The notes: generated by a model from the letters alone, not told the origin. 64,000 bases of DNA from Chinchilla lanigera (GCF_000276665.1 NW_004955459.1:13641859-13705858), one strand, 5' to 3'. Positions 1-12,583 are shown, numbered from the stretch's first letter. Made by a program: numbers and translations.

Positions 1-100
1 GGCTGGGAATCGCGGTGGTATGAGTCCGGCCCACACTCGGACCCAGGAGCGCTGCAGCTCCCGGAGAACTCGCTGCCTGGGCGCAAGGCGCGGGGGGAAA
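1..100 (+). promoter_or_regulatory. Edge of a CpG island, possible first exon and splice donor
   Basis: The first 100 bases are GC-rich and hold about ten CpG dinucleotides, while the following kilobases hold almost none. This fits the shore of a CpG-island promoter lying mostly outside the window. A good donor-like site, GTATGAGT, starts at base 18, so an exon ending at base 17 is possible. The 17 bases before it are open in the frame that continues into the candidate exon at 309-393. Seen: the CpG density and the donor match. Inferred: promoter role and plus-strand direction. A bidirectional or minus-strand promoter cannot be excluded. Confidence 0.4.
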
Positions 101-308
101 AGTATTATTATTACTGGGTGACTCTGGACAAATTGTTCAATCTCTTAAAGCCATGATTTCTACAGCAATAAAATGTCAAGACAACAAACTCAATTTAACA
201 TAAGAATTGTTTGAAGTGTGGAGTTCAGTCACCCTCTTCAGGGTTTGACCAAAACAGAGTCAGTAAAAGACTGTTATAATCATCATTATTCTCCTCTCCT
301 TCCGGCAG

Positions 309-393
309 GATTTTCATGCCTCTTGTCATCAACAGAAACTTGCTTTTGAAGGAACAGACTCTTCCAGTTGGAAAAGAGGAATTGGTTGTCGAG
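309..393 (+). other. Candidate internal exon (85 nt) of an unrecognised gene
   Basis: A pyrimidine-rich tract (about 288-304) runs into CGGCAG at 303-308, a good acceptor. The segment ends GAG before GTAAGA at 394, a good donor. Two of three plus-strand frames are open. In the frame starting at 310 it reads 28 codons with a methionine at 316, in weak initiation context because -3 is T, and ends ELVVE. That frame runs on, in phase, into the only open frame of the candidate exon at 3050-3174. The peptide shows no motif I recognise; it could be an N-terminus, an alternative 5' exon, or untranslated leader. Splice sites are seen; exon status is inferred. Confidence 0.42.
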
Positions 394-775
394 GTAAGAG
401 AGGAGATATAATTAAAAGGCATGTACCTTGTGTCTTGGAGAATTATGAGTACTGAATTAAAAAATAGAATTTAGTGTTTGTAGGGATGAAGATGGGAATG
501 AAGAGTAAGGAAAACTTTAGAAACATTTAAGGGAATTCAGAGGACTTTGAATTTCATTAAATACTATTCCCTAAGACATTTTTAAAAATTGGGAATGACT
601 GATTGTTTAAAGCTATTGGTATAATGAGGATGAATTAAAATTTTATATAATTGCAGGAGCTGAAGTTTGGTATTGCTCCTGTGTAGTCGTCATTTATTAC
701 TTCAAATTATTTTAAATTTACTTTTTCAAATTTAACTAAGCAAATGTCACTTTATCTTTGTTTGTATGAATTCTA

Positions 776-1596
776 AAGTCCATACCCATCTATGTAATAT
801 CTCAAATACCTGAGTCATGTCAACAGATCCTTTGATAACATTCCCTTTGTACTACTTTTCCTTATTTCTTCCATCTTCACCTCCTTTGGTACTTTGCTCT
901 TTCAGTGGCCACTTATAAAATTCTAACTTTAATACACTCACCTCTTATCAGCTGATCATCTCAATTATTCACTGAGTAAATACTCACTGAGTATGAAATA
1001 TGGGCCAGCTTCTGTTCTTATTTATGCTTTGCCTCTTGTAAAACATAATTATAATTTCTTCTTTAAGAATTTACTTTAAATGTTTTCACCAATATTTTCC
1101 TTCTTTGTGGAAAGATATTTCAATGCTTAATGTTATACATCATCTGATGGATCTAACAGATGCCCAGTTACATGGCCAAACACAATTGCAACGTGGGGTC
1201 ATCTGAAAGGGTATCTTCAGATGAGAAAAAAATTCATCCAATCGACTGAGTGAAGCAGGTTTCCCTCCCAATATGGTGAACTTCATTGAATCCATTAAAG
1301 ACTCCAACAGAACAGAATGTGGTCTGAGAGAACTCACTCTCTCTGCCTGGCTGTCCCTAAGATGGTGTATCATGGCTCTGCCATCTTCCTATTTGGAGTC
1401 AAGTTGGAACTAACACCATTTTCTTTGCTGTTTCTGGCTTTGTTTCTGTTTCTCTGGAGAACTCAGGATAATGTGTGAATACTAGAAATAAACAATATCT
1501 ACTGCTATAATGGTGAACTTCCATTATATTACATAGATGGGTATGGACTGATAATGTGTGAATACTAGAAATAAACAATATCTACTACTATAATGC
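776..1596. repeat. Local direct duplication (period 83) with an inverted 24-bp copy
   Basis: A ~46-bp unit beginning GATAATGTGTGAATAC occurs at 1467 and again at 1550 with one mismatch. The bases between the copies end with a perfect 24-bp inverted copy (1526-1549) of bases 777-800. The rest of the spacer shares about 11 bases with the sequence near 1273. This is not a named repeat family. It looks like a small templated rearrangement. Confidence 0.7.
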
Positions 1597-3049
1597 CTTT
1601 AACAAACAATTCAAAATTCGTTGGTTCATAGTTTCCCCATCTTTAAAATATATACAAAAATTTTACTGAAATCTTAAATATGTTAGCCTGACTCAATCCA
1701 TTTTTTTTACACAATACTTCGATGTATACTTGATACTGAATATTAGCTATTTTTACCATTTATTTGTATTTATAACTGTGTAAAACAGGTGTTAATGATA
1801 CAACAATTTGTCCAACATTACAGGCAAGATAATTATGGGCTGTGTTTGATTCCATAAATCACTGAAACTTAAGAGACAATTTTAAACTACAGAGATTACT
1901 GCGGTGATGTGTTCCAGAAGAATTTTGAAAAAGTATCATTTTCTATAGGTAGAAGAATCAAAAAATTCAGTTCTATTCTGACAGTTGGAAGAATCAAGTA
2001 TATCACTGTCAGTGGGAAGAATGAAAATCGACAAGTTTGAAATGTTTGTTCAACCACGGGACATATTTACTCTTAACTTCGCTGTTAATTTTTCAGTATT
2101 AATGGAGTGTAGAGACTGTGTACAGAAGAGCAAAATATCATTCTCATTTTCCCGTCCTTATGTGATAGAATCAGAGTCGATGGTATGTACATATCCATCT
2201 TAATCCTGACTGGCACATTGTATTACCTCATAGATCCTCCTCATAAATATTCTTCCATTTTTTTTTTATTTGTATATTTGGGGTTTAAGCCATTGGGAAC
2301 AGTCACTGGACTTCTCTCTCCTCTCCCTCTCTCACCACCTCTTTGCCTTGAAAATGAAAATTACTTTTCTTCTTCTAATTGGTTAATAAAAATTAACCTT
2401 CTATTTGGGTGAAAGATTGTAGAAGATAATACAGGGCAGAAAGGGACAGGAAGACTAAAATAAGCATAAAAGTCTTCAGTTATGTTCTTAGAAAGCTTAT
2501 AATGTAACGCACTGTCTTTCATTTTCAGATTCAATAATTTTCTTCCAATATATAACTTAGAAAGACTAATTTAGATGTCTACATATGTACAAAAAAGATT
2601 AAGGAGATCTGTGCACTTTCTATTTGGTTGTTTCTCTTTTAATGAAATTGTACTCCATTATATTTTCTTTTAAAAAAAATTACACAGAAGTATTACTACA
2701 TGATGAGGATCCAGAGAAAGACAAGACTCTGTCCATTCCCCAGAATTTGTAATGAACAGCAAGGGAGAAAAAAATGTATTATAAGATACTGTAGCATAAA
2801 ATAGGGATTTGTTAGGTGGAGACACCCTACAGAGCGTGGTGGGATGGGGACTTCCACCAGAATTTGGTAAAGGCTTATGGAAGAGACACTTGATTTAGAT
2901 AGTAGTAGAATTATTCTTTTTCCTCTCCATCTCGCATCTCGCCTCTTTAATTTTTTCTCCTTTTCTTTCTCTTCCTATTTCTCTTTTCTTTCTTCTTCTT
3001 CTTGTCCTCCCACTTCCCATTCTCCTTGCCCTCCTCCTTCTCCTTTTAG

Positions 3050-3174
3050 GTAAATGCTGCTAGGAGGGAAGGATCGCGGCAAAACTGTAAGCTGCTGGAG
3101 GAAAGGGTGTGCGTGAAGAAAAGAGAGCTCAGCACTCCCGAGGAGGCACTGGCATCCCGGAGAGGGGAGGCAGG
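3050..3174 (+). other. Candidate internal exon (125 nt), second of a pair
   Basis: A pyrimidine tract of about 90 bases ends in TTTTAG at 3044-3049. The segment closes CAGG before GTGAGT at 3175, a near-ideal donor. Five CpGs lie in 125 bases, well above the surrounding DNA. Only one plus-strand frame is open: 41 codons starting VNAARREG, charged and rich in Arg, Glu and Lys, with no domain I recognise. It continues in phase from the 309-393 candidate exon; the two lengths add to 210 nt. The long pyrimidine tract could instead be low-complexity DNA that imitates an acceptor. Minus-strand frames here are also open, so coding sense is not proven. Confidence 0.45.
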
Positions 3175-3414
3175 GTGAGTCCTGAGGACTGGGCTGGGAC
3201 CACAATGTGAAATGACTAAGCTGCTACTCTTATCTCCCTGAGAACAGAAATAATTCTGCGGACAACTGAAAGCCATTCTCAGAGGCAGGACAAGTCACTT
3301 TTGCAGTAAATATATACTGAATTAAAATAAAGAGAAAATGTAACTGTAATGAGGGTTGTAATTTAACAGTTCACTCTCAGGAAATGCTAAAGTACAATTG
3401 TCCTTACTGGATGT

Positions 3415-3810
3415 GGTATCGCTCAGTTTTCTGGGACAAAATACTTGACACCTGAAATTTAAAGGAGAATTCTATTTAGGCTCACGATTTCAGAAGTTTT
3501 AATCCACGGTTGGGTGGCTCTGAGAAAGAGACATAATAGTGGAAGAATATATAGAAGAAAGCTACTCCAGTCAAGGTATCCAGGAAACAAAGAGGCTTAG
3601 AAAGAGATAGAAAGGGGGTCTAGATATATTCCCCAAGATCATTCGCATATAATATTCTTCCTCCGTCTAGGCTACAAATCTTCATGATACAATCAGCTAT
3701 GAACTCATTAATGCCTCAAACCATTGATGAGATTTCTGCCTTCCCAATCCAGTCACCTCTGTAGGAGTGTCTTAAGCCAGTTCAGCTGACAAGCAATCTT
3801 AATCAGCAGA
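3415..3810 (-). mobile_element. MaLR-type LTR (ERVL-MaLR), minus strand, degraded
   Basis: The segment opens with the reversed LTR end (tcagttttctgggacaaaat), followed by 'aaaggagaattctatttaggctc' type sequence and a 'tccacggttgg' block, as in mammalian MaLR LTRs read backwards. It carries many substitutions and no partner LTR nearby, so it is probably an old solo LTR. Related copies in this window lie at 34.7, 54.9 and 56.2 kb. Confidence 0.55.
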
Positions 3811-3819
3811 GATGTCAAG

Positions 3820-5480
3820 TGCGTTAATTTCCCACTCTTGCCTTCAGGCCAGTATGTGCTTTTATCTTGATAGTGATGTTCAAGATTAGGGAACTATGAA
3901 ATTATTCCATCAGAAAATTTACTTAGTAAAAACTTAAAAAGTGACATTGTCCTCATTATCCCATGAACTAAGAAGTCTTTCCCCAGCACAGCACAGGAAT
4001 TCAAGATGAAGTGATTAAAATCACTTTCAATTGATTCAATAAATTCTGAAACAATACCGTGATGAATAAAATTCTATGTGGCTAAATTATGTTGGGGCAA
4101 AATATGTTCTTATTTTATTCTACCAAAGAAGGGAGTACCATCTAGAATACAAAATTTCTTTTTGCAAATAACATAGCACTGGCCAAAGGGAGAATATCAT
4201 ACTTGTTTAACCTCTGTTTTCTGTCCCCAAGTTCTTTTAGTTGACTCACTCAGAACTGTGAAAACAAAAGTGTATCTCAGTTCTTTCCATGCAGGTGCAT
4301 ACTCTAGGCCAAGAATACACTGTAAGTCAGTGCACTTAGTAGTACCCAGCCCCTTTTGGAGGTTTAAAGGTAAACAGAGAGTCTGGTGGCTCATCAGAAT
4401 CCAAATAAAATCAAAAGAAGTACGAGGAAAAACAGTAATGTTCATTTTTCACTATTTGAATTTATATGAAAAAAATCAGAGGAAGTCTATACTCTGAAGA
4501 TATGTGCTGAGTAGCCTCATAAGTGTGTGGTGCAGGGCCTAAAATATATTGCATGAATTAAAAATTCACATGATAAGGAAATCTAATATTTCATCTAATT
4601 CTTTTCTGTTCTTCACTATTTGAAAACAGAACACTGTTAACCCCAAAGATTATTTTTAAAGAGTCTAAAAGTTACTTACCCTGCAATGTAATATAAAAGA
4701 ATAAAAATTAAGGGAACATTGACCAATAGCGTCTCTGAAAATTGTATTCCTTTGTAGAGAACATTTTGAAAGAGGAATAAAGATTGAAATAAAACTGCAT
4801 GAAGACAGCCTAATTTAATGTCTTTCTAAAATATATTTTCTGAATTTAAAATTGATCCTTGCATACAATATTCTCTATAATAAACCCTCATCTTACTTTA
4901 ATTGTTCTCTTTCACTTACTCCCATTAAAGTTCATTATGATCCCTTTGGTTATTAACAGACTCAGAGTAAGTTAAGCATAGCTCCTTTCACTTACGTTGA
5001 CCATTGGCCTGGTCAACTGGGCCAACTATACACATTAATTGCAACAGGAAAGATATATTTTTTTCTACCATTAGTATGTTCACTTTTGGTGTTACACTAT
5101 GTGCCTCCCCTATTTTCCCCATGCCACTGAGCATTTTAATATCCCTAATGCTGGAAGAATACATTTTTAGGAGGATAATCATAAGTTGGACTCACTTCTA
5201 TCCAGGACCCACCTGTGCTAGTTCCTCCACCTAATCTCAATTATTGCTTTGCATTCCGATTGGCTGACTGTGTCTGCTCCACTAATCTACTCGACCTCTT
5301 CTACCTGTGAAAGCACTGAGGGGACAGAGATAAATGGTGAGGATCTTCCATAGGATTTCAATGACTCCTTTGCTTTCCAACTGGATTGGACTCTGCTCAC
5401 ACATCAGTCCACACCTGCTCCCCTGTCCTTTTGGCTTCATAGGCTGTATTACTCATCCCACTTCCCTTGATACACTTGAT
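3820..5480. other. No gene seen; unique AT-rich DNA
   Basis: I see no convincing exon pair, RNA gene or recent repeat here. Open frames at 4197-4497 overlap on both strands and have no recognisable product. Confidence 0.5.
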
Positions 5481-5489
5481 GGAAATTAG

Positions 5490-5960
5490 TTAGGACTCCC
5501 TAGGCACATAGAGTCCTTTAGGATTATTTTTTTAACTGCTGCATACAAATTATATATTCTGACCAAATTTAATATGATGTTTTGAAATATATTTACATTG
5601 TGGAGTAGCAAAATTAAGTTAATATATGGGTTACCTTACATACTTATCATTTTGTGATGACAGTACATAAAATCTATTCTTTTAGCCATTTTGAAAGAAA
5701 CAATATATTGATATCAAAAATACCATGCTGCACAACAGATCTCTTGAACTTATTCTTCTCGTGAAACTGTAATTTTGTACTTTGCACAGCACTGACCCAG
5801 TGCCCCAGTCACAACCATTCCCTCCAGCCCCTGTTAAGTATCATTCCATTATCCCTTTCTATAGTCCAGACTTTGTGGAAAATGGATATAAGGCATTACT
5901 TTCAAACAAAACATTAGTCAAGGCGTTTCATTATTCTAACTCTGGTAGAGACTTCTTTTT
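5490..5960. mobile_element. Old LINE1 3'-region fragment
   Basis: The order of blocks matches a common ancient L1 segment: 'cttacatacttatcattttgtg', then 'aaaatctattcttttagc', then 'atgctgcacaacagatctcttgaac', then a C-rich 'ccagtgccccagtc...ccctccagcccctg' stretch. It is diverged and has no open frame. Orientation is not assigned. Confidence 0.55.
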
Positions 5961-6529
5961 GCCCCTTAAATGAGAAAATTACTTTTTCCTTTCTTGGCAA
6001 GCTAGATACTCTCTGCATAAAAAATAGATGCTCTCTACTTTCTTTTTACCACAGAATAGAAGTGAAAAGAGTCTACATTTGTTTAGTCAAATCCTGCTGT
6101 GCTTTCTAGGTTTTTGTCTCCAGAAAAGGAGAAATTCAATGCTGAAACTTAATTCTTCCCAAAATTCAGGCGTTCCAGATGTGATAATGGTTACGTGTAG
6201 AGCACCCACCAGCAGGAAAGCCAGACTGCATTGGCAGGTGATTTTATGGAGTTCTACAAGTGGCAATTTTGGAAAGAACTTAGGAACGGCACAATTCAAC
6301 ATCTACACTTACAAAGACAGGAATCGAGGCTCAGGGCTGTGAGCTTTCTCAGAATTTATTTGAAAATGCTTTATCCTGTCCAAACTACATTATCTGAATA
6401 CATAATTCATTCATAGGACCTAAGAATATTACAAAGCTCATCAAGATCTGTCAGTACAGACATGCATTTAATAGTTTCCTGCCTGTTATTTGAGATGGGC
6501 AAAGGAAATATTAAAATATATATTACACA

Positions 6530-6562
6530 CATACCACACACACACACACACACACACACACT
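6530..6562. repeat. (CA)n microsatellite
   Basis: About 14 uninterrupted CA units. The short open frames running through it on both strands (poly-Thr/His or poly-Val/Cys) are products of the repeat. Confidence 0.95.
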
Positions 6563-6699
6563 GTCTTGCTCACACTGCATCTCACATCCAAATGTGCAAG
6601 GCATGATTCTCAGCACTAAAACGCTTTGCCTCAGTGCTTTATGTAGGAACAGAGGAAGAGATATAAAAAGTTTGCAGAAGTTTCCTAAAACTCTATCCT

Positions 6700-8890
6700 A
6701 GATTCCTGTTTACATAATTTTGGAACAGAGTGTGAGACACAGGGAAACAAGTTTTACAAGTTTTGAGTGAGGATTTAACAAATTTTTTTTCTATTTTAAA
6801 ATAGAATCATAGCTACTTTGAATAGTATGACTTTTTAATAGGAAGAAAAGGGGGATATGACAGGATACCGGGGTATATTAGTATTATTTTCTATAATTTT
6901 AGGAAAATCATTTTCCCTTCACAACTCAAATGTTTACATGGGAATATGAACTATATACAGTACAGAAGGGATTACAAACCACTCTGACTAGAGAATCTCG
7001 GCAGGTGATAGAAAAGTGGCTGGTGGGTAATCTGAAACCCTAGGACTGATCAGAATTGTCTACATGGGTGATGCAGGGATGAGCACTAGGTCATATCTTT
7101 TGAAATAAATTGAAAATTATCGTTTAAAAAAATTTCAGCGTCAAAACTCTCCAGTTTCAATCTTCATAACTAATGCAAGGTGTTTAAAACACAGATGAAC
7201 ACAGTACACCTGGGGGTTGAATTTTGCCTGTCAGGAAGGAGTTTAGGATTTCAAGCCAATATCAATTTGAGAGCTCCTGCAACAAAAATAGTCTGTGCCT
7301 TGGTTGCCTGTCTCACGCCATTACAGGATATTTTCCAGCTTTGCTAAATGCAGAAAATGGCAAGGGACAATGTTGTAAACCCCAAAGTCAAATTCTTGTG
7401 CAGTTTGCCTTTGAAGGCTTTGCTACTCTCTGTAGACTTTTTTCTGATTGTTCCCTATTGCAAAAAATGTCTAGAATCCCAATATGTTGTTGGACACTTT
7501 TATGATTCAAAAAAATAGTTGTATCTGTGATGGTTGTAATTTACATAAGCCACATTAAATTAGGGGGACTATTTATGCTGACTGCTAAACTCTACCCCAC
7601 ATAAGTTGTCTTATTGATTTCATAACTAAATTAAGAAAAGTTTTTCTTTCTTCCCTATCATTTAGACTTAGTTAAGTTTTTCTAACACTTATAGGACAGG
7701 GAAGCTTTGTTGTTGTTCTGTGTAGGATGAGGTTTCAAATTGTTAGCAGCTTTATAAGTCAACAGACTTGGTCAGTTGGTAGATACTGGTGATTAAGAGG
7801 ACAGAAGATCAACAGAGACAAGCACAAGAGCTATATGAACTATTTCAAAGTGGGCAGCTGCATATTACCTTTCAAAAATATTGCAAACTGGACTGACTAG
7901 AAGATGGTTTAACTTGTCCTGAACTACCTGAGATAGCATAACACATAAATATCCAAATCTATCTGCATCTGTCATAATTAAAACTCATATTTGCTATATT
8001 AATGGCTACCTGGCTAAAAACAAGAACATGCAGAAAGGTTTATGCTTAAAACATTTCACAAGTACAAAGCAAAAGTTTGCAACCTGCTTCCGAAAGTATG
8101 CTGAATATAAATACAGTTTCAAGCAAAACATGAGTACTAAAAGAGTAAGTCACTGTTTAAAGTAAAAAAAAAAAAAAAAAACTTTGAACAATAACGCTGC
8201 TGATATAACTGTGTCCTATTTATTCCATTTTGTTCAGTGCTTTGGGTTAAGAATCCTGCCTTTTGTGTGAGTCCACTCCATCACATGTTCTTTAGTCACC
8301 TGTTCAAATCTGTGCAGAGAATTTGGATTTCACAAATCTGCACAAGTAAGACCCTTGAGGCTTCCATTGTACTAACTCTCTACAGTTTCCATACTTCTGC
8401 TGAATTACTTGATTCTTTAATCTCTCTATTGCTGCCAAAGTAGCCAATGTCACTGTGGAGTGTCACTGAGCAATTAAGAAGAAAAACTGCAATGACTGTA
8501 ACTTTGAACTACAGCAATCAGCTGTGCTTGTTGTAAAAAGTTAAGACAAACCCACTAAGATCATTAATTTCTCTGAGTAATAATATTGTTGTACTTGCTA
8601 TTTCTCCTAAATTTTTCAAAAGAATTTTATTAATTTGGCCTCAACTGACTTTACTTGCTACACCTGAGAAAATTAAGTAAATTAAGATTTGCTTATAATG
8701 CATGTTAAACAATTGAAATGACTCTATAGAGCACAGGGCAGGTCTTATACTTTGGTCCTTGTTAGTTATCTATTGCTAGACTTTCTGAAGTGATAGATGA
8801 GGACAATCTATTTAGCTGAAATAACCAAATAAATAATTGGACAGGCTATGTAAAATTTTCTCAATAGACTCTTTTAAATCCATAATTAGA
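6700..8890. other. No gene seen; unique AT-rich DNA
   Basis: No recognisable coding, RNA or young repeat feature. There is a 19-bp A tract near 8163-8181. A 93-codon open frame at 7224-7505 has no motif and lacks supporting splice or regulatory context. Confidence 0.5.
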
Positions 8891-8894
8891 AATG

Positions 8895-8978
8895 TACCTG
8901 TATAAGGATTCTGCAGAGAAACACAATGAACAGGATATACATATATAGGTTATTATCTACACACACACACATATATAT

Positions 8979-9045
<67 letters not shown>

Positions 9046-9060
9046 CAGAGAGAGAGAATT
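8895..9060 (-). repeat. LTR 3'-end remnant merging into a compound microsatellite
   Basis: The start resembles the reversed end of an MLT1/MaLR-like LTR ('aaggattctgcagagaaacacaatgaacaggatatac'). It passes into (CA)n at 8960-8971, (TA)n, then (GA)n from about 8985 to 9055. Long purine-only GA runs are length-unstable. The Leu/Ser-rich minus-strand open frame through it is a repeat product. Confidence 0.6.
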
Positions 9061-9229
9061 GAGGGAGGGAAAGATTAAGGGGAGAAGTGGTTTTGAGAGA
9101 AAGACAAGAGACTGCTGGAAAGACCAGAGATAACCAATGAGATCAGGGGACGAGAGAGAGGGCGGGACAAGTATGAAGTTGTGAGTTTTCTTGGAAATGT
9201 CTTTCTCAGTCCTTTCCTTCACTTGGTAC

Positions 9230-10670
9230 TAGTATTCATGACTGGAAGATCTTGACCTCCATAATATTTTCTTTCAAATTCACGTATTTAACTTTCTTGG
9301 AAACTATCATATTTCCCCTTCTCTGAAGTGTTTCACTGATGAATTGTTAGTGAGTGCATCAGTAACTTAGCAGGGCTAACGCCTTATGCCCCACTCAACA
9401 TTCAAAGGATACCCTTTGGAGCCAAGAGATCTAAATTAAAATATAGGCCCAGTCACATACATATAACTGACATAAATAATTTATGGAGAGTACCACTGCC
9501 ACCTTCCATTTGCTCAAAAGTTAGCACCATCTATTCTGTAAGTCAGTTTTTAAAATTTTTCTCTTACAAACCTTTCCTCTCATATTAAGGCAGACCTAGA
9601 GCAGAAGCCCAATCCCTAGTCTGAGTGCTGACTTGCCTACCTGAGCGATTTCTCCAATGAGGGAGTTAATGATTCCTTCTCTCATCACCTGGGTCTGTTA
9701 AACACACTCACATCATCTGTTGCTTCCTCACCTGTATGGTATGATTCTCATAATAAATTACTGTGTCTGCAGTGCTTTTAGTAGCTCTTTGTTGCTGACT
9801 GAAGTCAGACGGACTCAGTAAACCAAATCAGCTCTCAAAGATTTTTTCTTCTTAATCCAAACAAGGGATTTCTAAGTATGCTACTCAACAGTATGACTAG
9901 GACCAAAGCCATTTGATTTTTAATAGCATTCAAGGTTATCTTAATGACCTATGGGAAAACTGAATCCTTAGGCATTCCTACTTTACTCCTGGGAATCAAT
10001 ATCATTTTAGTCATGAAATCCGTACTTGACATTTTGACCTAGACTCTTAGATGTAAGAGAGTAAAAACCACCTCCTCTCTCATGAAGACTTGGGATTTAC
10101 AGGCACTTTGGATATGGTTTTAGTGATACATTTCAAGGTTGATTGAAACATATAGATGAAGGGGTTGATTGAAATATATAAATGAAAGACAGATTACCAT
10201 TGCAAATGATGTTAACCTTCTTACTGCCTGGTTGGCCATCATGAAAAGAATCCAGCCTTCCAGATTGCAATCACATATAATATCAGAGAATTAAATCACC
10301 CATTACAAACCCTTCAAGCACAGTTTTAGTAAATGTGTACTTGGAATTCTAAGTAAGTTTTGACTGAATGAGAAATGTGCAATCAACTGATAGATTTCAA
10401 ATTCTCATGAAAACTTTTCTTTCCAAAGAATCACAAAGCATAACTCATTAAAATTAGGCAAAGCCATGGATGCACCTGAAAGCACATACAGCTAGAAATT
10501 CTGCAAGCCCCACTCAGAAGACTGATGTTTGCATTCCAAAGATTATTTACTCTCAAATTTTCCCTACAATTAAAACACATTAACTTAACAAATTGAAAGG
10601 TAATTAATTATTCACTTTCCAAATCATACCAGAACAGTAGCTGATTAGCATTTATTCCTGTTCCTACTGG
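9230..10670. other. No gene seen; unique sequence
   Basis: Only a weak ~27-bp direct duplication is visible at 10,136-10,190 (GGTTGATTGAAA... repeated with changes). I find no convincing exon, RNA gene or young repeat. Confidence 0.45.
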
Positions 10671-10679
10671 TGTATATGA

Positions 10680-11130
10680 TTTTGTGGTCAATTTTTTAAA
10701 ATTTATTTTCTTCCCAAAGTTTCAAATTAACACTATTATACAATCACCATTTTTTTTAGATCCAGCCATATATTTATCAATGAAATTGGTTGTGATTTAT
10801 TTTTTATATCTTCCTTTCCATGTGGGACCATTTTCTTTATATCATTTTACCTTTAATGTTTTTCTTTGGTTTATCTCGGTTTATATTTTTAAAAAATTCT
10901 TTATTAACCCTTACTCATAAATGCAGCATTTGTTAGATATAGAATTTTAAGTTACCTTCACTCTCCAAAAATATTGATTTTGAGTTTCTCATGACTCTTG
11001 CTGAGAAGTCTGCTTAATTGCTTAAGTTGTATAGCATACAGTTTGTTTTTGCCTCATAATATTTTCAATTGCATCTTTTCTGAGTTCTGTAATTTTATTA
11101 TGATATAGAATATTAACAGAAGTCTATCTC
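10680..11130 (-). mobile_element. Ancient LINE1 fragment (5'/ORF1 side), minus strand
   Basis: The T-rich plus strand has the block order seen in the reverse complement of old L1/HAL1 elements: 'gttagatatagaattttaag', then 'tcatgactcttgctgagaagtctgc', then 'cctcataatattttcaattgc'. Diverged, with no functional frame. Confidence 0.5.
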
Positions 11131-11184
11131 TCACTTTGTGTTATTTCCAACAATAATTGATATGTTTTTATATTCAGCTAAGTT

Positions 11185-11640
11185 GTAAGCTAAGTTATAA
11201 CTTTTTATTTAAAGAATTTCAAACTTGAAGTTGAAAGAATAGTGCAAGAAAAACTATCTTCATTTAGATTCACCTACTCTGAACAGCTTTTCATATCCAC
11301 TCCTTAAGTCTCTAAACATCACATACACAAGAACATTTTACCCAAGGATCTAAAATAGATTGCATACTTATATTTTAGCATGTGTTGTCCAAGAATATAT
11401 AAGGATAACATATTGTACTTTAGACAAGCAAGTTAAATTAATAACATTATTTAACATATATCTTATTTTCCAAGTTTGCAGTAGTCATACATTTTTCTCA
11501 TATGTATATTTTTTAATTCATGATTGAATCAAAGTTCACACATCAGATTTGATTGTTATGCCACTATGATCTTCCCTAACTTAAAAATGTTGATCTGTCT
11601 TCCCCACTCTTCATGTACTTAATAATTTAAAATATCTAGG
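11185..11640. mobile_element. Ancient L1-related interspersed repeat
   Basis: The block 'gttgaaagaatagtgcaaga...catttagattcacctactctga', followed by a 'caaagttcacacatcagatttgattgttatg' block, matches the order of a common mammalian L1-associated repeat. Strongly diverged; family uncertain. Confidence 0.4.
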
Positions 11641-11649
11641 CCAGCTGTA

Positions 11650-12490
11650 CTGCAAAGAATCGCACACTGTGAATTTTTCTGTTTCCTTGTGATTAAATTC
11701 AGGTCAACATCTTTTTTTCAGAACAACACATAAGAGCACATAACTGTTCCCAAGGGAATTTCTCTAGTGCAGTTTTAACTCCTTTAACATGAATTAGCCA
11801 AAGGCCCTTATTCTATGATTTCCTGCCTATAGACCCTTTTTCCCTACAGTAACACTTACCCTCCTTGTTAAGCGCCTGCAGACAATATCAAATTTCCAAA
11901 CCACACTCCTATCAAATAAAACAGGCACAGTTGCTATTTATCATAGCACAGTGGGATTCAGTGCCCTGAAGTCTCACAGAGTCATTTGAACAAACCAAGC
12001 ACTTCCTCCATGGGAACCTGGAGCCGTTCATACTCTTGATTCTATAAATCTTGATTTCCACAGGCCCTGGGTATTCCCTCCGCTTCCCAAGTGTGACCCA
12101 CGTATGTCTGTGTGCAGCTTCTAGTGCCCTTCTGCCCAGTCTGTATATTTTCCCATGATATGTGCTTACTTGGAAGTGCAAACAGTTGTTGATTTCAACT
12201 GTCTAGAGTCAGGTGTTGTGTTGTTTTATCCCTACAACCCTCAGGCGGCAATCCCTCTTAAACAAAAGGTGAATGGAGACCGATTAAAAACTCTCATTCT
12301 ATTCTTTTTTAAAAAAAAGCTTTTCCCTCTTTTTTTCTTTCTTTTTTTTTCTTGCTCTCTTCTGTCATTATGGACTCATATTTTTTTAAATTTAACATGA
12401 TAGTTTTTGTTTTACTTATTGATGCTACATATCTCAAATGTGATCAGAAAATTCCATAAATACAGAATTTGTGTATTTTTCACCTTTTAT
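11650..12490. other. Unique, slightly GC-richer segment without a recognised gene
   Basis: A minus-strand frame at 11,912-12,181 (89 codons) and short plus-strand frames overlap here. The predicted peptides show no motif I recognise and I see no paired splice sites. The segment could hold a diverged old repeat. Confidence 0.35.
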
Positions 12491-12510
12491 GTTAAATATT
12501 GAACACTCTT

Positions 12511-12583
12511 TTTTTTTTTTTTCCCCTCTGGTACCGGGAACCGAACTCACGACCTTTTGCCACTGAGCTAAATCCCCAGCCCC
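12511..12583 (-). mobile_element. ID-like tRNA-derived SINE with a 20-bp internal deletion
   Basis: Read on the minus strand it is a GGGGCTGGGGATTTAGCTC head, then GTTCGGTTCCCGGTACC and an A-rich tail. It is flanked by a perfect 17-18 bp target-site duplication (aatattgaacactcttt) at 12,495 and 12,584, so it is a young insertion. Compared with other copies here it lacks about 20 bases matching the anticodon stem-loop of the tRNA-like part. Confidence 0.9.

Noticed and set aside
6054..6236. Open 104-codon frame (6028-6342) with acceptor-like TTTACCACAG and donor-like GGCAG/GTGATT
   Set aside because: The peptide has no recognisable motif, there is no CpG enrichment, and the opposite strand is also open. 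Likely chance.
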